This document shows positions 40,625-42,790 of a DNA stretch of 42,790 nucleotides, piece after piece; position 1 is the first letter of the stretch; each line of letters opens with the position of its first letter. Under the pieces are notes generated by a model. It saw only the letters and a list, made by a program, of their open reading frames with translations, had not been told where the DNA came from and did no database searches. Source of the stretch: Burkholderiales bacterium (GTDB lineage: Bacteria > Pseudomonadota > Gammaproteobacteria > Burkholderiales > Burkholderiaceae_D); assembly GCA_026399895.1 (NCBI GenBank), contig JAPLQC010000060.1, positions 1 through 42,790 of the forward strand, written 5' to 3'. The translations under genes and the position numbers were made by a program.

Positions 40625-41563
40625 ATGCGAATAACAAGACCATGGATCATGATGAGCGTCGCTCTTATCGCCGGGCTCATGGCAGTATTTCTTGCTTCTC
40701 AATGGCTGGATGCGAAATCTGGTAGTGGCATGACCAAGGTGGCGGTAGCTTCGACCGATATCAGTCTTGGGCAGCGACTGACACCGGAATTAATGGAGAT
40801 GGTTGACTGGCCATCACGAAGCGTACCGCCGGGTGCGTTTCAGCAGCTTAATGGCTTGGATGGTCGAGTATTAAAAACCAACATGTTGCGTGGCGAACCC
40901 GTGCTGCAAGCAAAGCTGGCACCGGTGGGTACGCAAGGCGGATTATCTGCGGTCATCGGTGACGGCAAGCGCGCAATTACCGTTAGGGTGAATGATGTAA
41001 TCGGTGTCGCTGGTTTTGCGCTACCGGGTAATTACGTCGACATCATTGTCAATACCCAGCGAGAATCGAACGATACCGCAGCGCGTGATAACTCAATTTC
41101 AAAAATAGTACTCGAGCGTATTTTGGTATTAGCTGTCGCACAAGAGGTTGGTCGCGACGATACCAAACCACGCGTTGTAAATGCAGTGACCCTGGAAGTG
41201 ACACCACACCAGGCCGAGAAGATCGATCTTGCACGCAGTGTCGGCACGCTCTCACTGGTCTTGCGTAACCAGATTGATCCCTTGGTGTCTGATACTTCTG
41301 GCGTAACTAAAACCAGTTTACTGCAACAAGCTGCTGCACCGGTCATGCTAGCAGAGCAAAGCAAGAACCTACCAAGTACGAATCCTCCAGTAAGTCGTAA
41401 TACGCGAACTGCATCGACGAGTGCGAAAAAATCAAATACTGCACCCATAGTCCGTACATCTTCAAGCGCACCTCCATCGAAAGCAACGTCAACAGTAGCA
41501 GCGGCACCGCTGACCTGCGTCGGTGTCATCAACGGTTTACGCAATGGGCAGGAATGCTATTGA
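40625..41563 (+). CDS. cpaB: Flp pilus assembly protein CpaB/RcpC
   Basis: A 312-residue periplasmic protein of the Tad secretion system with an N-terminal membrane anchor (WIMMSVALIAGLMAVFLASQWL). The SAF domain begins VAVASTDISLGQRLTPELMEMVDWPSRSVPPGAF, followed by RAITVRVNDVIGVAGFALPGNYVDIIVN, standard for CpaB. It acts with the CpaC secretin encoded next. The last 80 residues are Ser/Thr/Pro/Ala-rich, of low complexity, and end with LTCVGVINGLRNGQECY. GGAGG precedes the ATG. Confidence 0.93.
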   Translation: MRITRPWIMMSVALIAGLMAVFLASQWLDAKSGSGMTKVAVASTDISLGQRLTPELMEMVDWPSRSVPPGAFQQLNGLDGRVLKTNMLRGEPVLQAKLAPVGTQGGLSAVIGDGKRAITVRVNDVIGVAGFALPGNYVDIIVNTQRESNDTAARDNSISKIVLERILVLAVAQEVGRDDTKPRVVNAVTLEVTPHQAEKIDLARSVGTLSLVLRNQIDPLVSDTSGVTKTSLLQQAAAPVMLAEQSKNLPSTNPPVSRNTRTASTSAKKSNTAPIVRTSSSAPPSKATSTVAAAPLTCVGVINGLRNGQECY

Positions 41564-41594
41564 TCCGTACGACCAAAGCTACCGGAGAAAGAAT

Positions 41595-42790
41595 ATGAAG
41601 AAAAATACACAAGCTTTGTGCCAGTTGCTGATGGTGACCTGCATCAGCGTATCGACGATAAGCATCGCTCAAGAACTGGATAGTGTCACGCACCGGCCTA
41701 ACAGCGAAAAGCTGGCACCTAATCAGTTGAGTAGGTTGGCACCACTCAACTGTAATGGCGAGCCCGCCGCACCCAGCCGGATGACGCTGCCGCTCGGTAA
41801 ATCGACCTTATTACGACTGCCTGAACCAGTGACTAATCGGACACTTGGAAATCCGGCAGTCGCCCAGGCAATGCTGGTGTCGCCTGAGACGCTGTATCTG
41901 CTAGGTGTTGAAATCGGTAGTACCAACATGATTGTGCAGGGTAAGAGTGGGCGCTGCAGTGCAATTGATGTTGTGGTTTCTCTAGACCCCGGAGCGCTCC
42001 AGGCCACATTACTCGAATTGATGCCGGAGGAAAAAGACATTCGGGTCAGTGCAGCTGCTGACAGTTTGATCTTAAGTGGCACCGTCAGTGACACCATGGT
42101 CGCCTCGCGCGTCAATGATCTGGCATTAGCGTATGTCCGTCGGCCGTCGAGTGTTAGCCCGGGTTCCTTGCAAGATGGCATGGGTACAACGAATACGGGT
42201 GTGAATGCTGCTTCACAATCGGGCAACCTCGCTCTCCAGCAATTACGCGTCGTGAATCTATTGCAGGTCGCTGCAGCACAGCAGGTCATGCTTGAAGTCA
42301 AGGTTGCTGAGGTATCCAAAGCGTTGATCGATAAGCTTGGCGTCGGCGTACAGGGTACGCCATTGAGTGGATCGGTCACGACCAGCATCCTGTCGAGTTT
42401 TTTGGTGGGTAATCTGGGTGGAAACTTGAGTGTCACCCGCGCCTCAGGCTCAGGTGTTTACCTGGATGCCGAGAAAAAAGAATCATTGGTAAAAGTGCTT
42501 GCTGAGCCAAACGTGATGGCAATCAGTGGGCAGGAAGGAAGCTTCCTCGCGGGTGGCAGGATTCTGATACCGGTTGCGCAGGACGCACTAGGTCGAATCG
42601 CGCTGGAAGAGAAAGAGTTTGGTATCGGCTTACGGTTCACCCCGACTGTTCTCTCCGGCGGCCGTATCAATTTACGTGTATCGCCAGAGGTATCCGAGCT
42701 GTCGCGCGACGGTGTTGGTATCGGCAACGGCACGACACAAGCACGTGCGATCTTGCCACTGATTACGACACGCCGTGCATCAACCACGGT
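41595..42790 (+). CDS. cpaC: Flp pilus secretin CpaC/RcpA, 5' part
   Basis: The frame is open from the ATG at 41595 to the window end (398 codons). A signal peptide (VTCISVSTISIAQ) precedes the pilus-assembly N-terminal domain (MTLPLGKSTLLRLPEPVTN), a BON-like segment (KDIRVSAAADSLILSGTVSD) and the secretin domain from QQVMLEVKVAEVSKALIDKLG, with VKVLAEPNVMAISGQEGSFLAGGRILIP and FTPTVLSGGRINLRVSPEVSEL. It forms the outer-membrane channel for the pilus. A GGAG lies 7 nt before the ATG. The stop is outside the window. Confidence 0.93.
   Translation, partial: MKKNTQALCQLLMVTCISVSTISIAQELDSVTHRPNSEKLAPNQLSRLAPLNCNGEPAAPSRMTLPLGKSTLLRLPEPVTNRTLGNPAVAQAMLVSPETLYLLGVEIGSTNMIVQGKSGRCSAIDVVVSLDPGALQATLLELMPEEKDIRVSAAADSLILSGTVSDTMVASRVNDLALAYVRRPSSVSPGSLQDGMGTTNTGVNAASQSGNLALQQLRVVNLLQVAAAQQVMLEVKVAEVSKALIDKLGVGVQGTPLSGSVTTSILSSFLVGNLGGNLSVTRASGSGVYLDAEKKESLVKVLAEPNVMAISGQEGSFLAGGRILIPVAQDALGRIALEEKEFGIGLRFTPTVLSGGRINLRVSPEVSELSRDGVGIGNGTTQARAILPLITTRRASTT

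Noticed and set aside
41723..42436. Open frame of 237 codons on the minus strand within cpaC
   Set aside because: It is antisense to a clear secretin frame; the translation shows no recognisable domain.
1..42790. tRNA or rRNA genes
   Set aside because: No T-arm-like GTTCRANYC with matching stems, nor any conserved rRNA stretch, was recognised in the gaps on either strand.

Overview
This window looks like a chromosomal segment of a betaproteobacterium, most likely order Burkholderiales. The evidence is gene order and protein similarity: a thiL-pgpA-pncC run, a pgk-pyk-fba-purC-purE-purK-tsaC run, moaC beside a BepA-type protease, and small conserved proteins such as a zf-CHCC protein next to ilvE. 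All names come from reading translated sequence and motifs. No database search was run, so the genus is not assigned.

Layout. 1-2022: end of a dacB-like gene, an EamA permease and pyrF. 2175-4954: a visibly more AT-rich accessory patch with a PQQ beta-propeller dehydrogenase of the polyvinyl-alcohol-dehydrogenase type, broken by a frameshift or deletion, a secreted alpha/beta hydrolase, and decayed coding sequence. 5009-7144 (minus): thiL-pgpA-pncC. 7311-9617: maeB. 9767-17496: a lipid-linked sugar cluster (HAD-UbiA fusion, DprE1-like oxidase, DprE2-like reductase, epimerase-like protein, FAD protein, GtrA, GT39-type transferase) that reads as a polyprenyl-phosphate-D-arabinofuranose pathway. 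17671-23301: small envelope proteins, moaC, a BepA-like protease, a YheT-type hydrolase and other small proteins. 23326-25455: ilvE and the azlCD branched-chain amino-acid exporter. 25549-33055: lower glycolysis, purine synthesis and tsaC. 33145-39339: flavin reductase, a shortened AMP-ligase-like protein, msrA, cfa, pdxH, an MFS transporter and tcdA. 39758 to the end: start of a Tad/Flp pilus locus (flp, cpaA, cpaB, cpaC), with cpaC cut by the window edge.

Two things stand out. First, the arabinofuranose-type cluster combines most of the functions of the mycobacterial DprE1/DprE2/Rv3806c/Rv3789 set in a gram-negative background, with a phosphatase-like HAD domain fused to the prenyltransferase and alanine at the position of the benzothiazinone-target cysteine of DprE1. 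Second, the window is dotted with degenerate tandem repeats of constant period. Those at gene 3' ends have periods of 10, 13, 14 and 16 bp and include the stop codon; in the msrA and tsaC arrays every unit carries a stop triplet at the same position, giving stops in all three frames. Those inside genes have periods of 9, 12 and 15 bp and keep the frame. I know of no described system of this kind; it could be simple slippage or a selected read-through barrier.

No rRNA, tRNA, CRISPR array, insertion sequence or phage gene was recognised.
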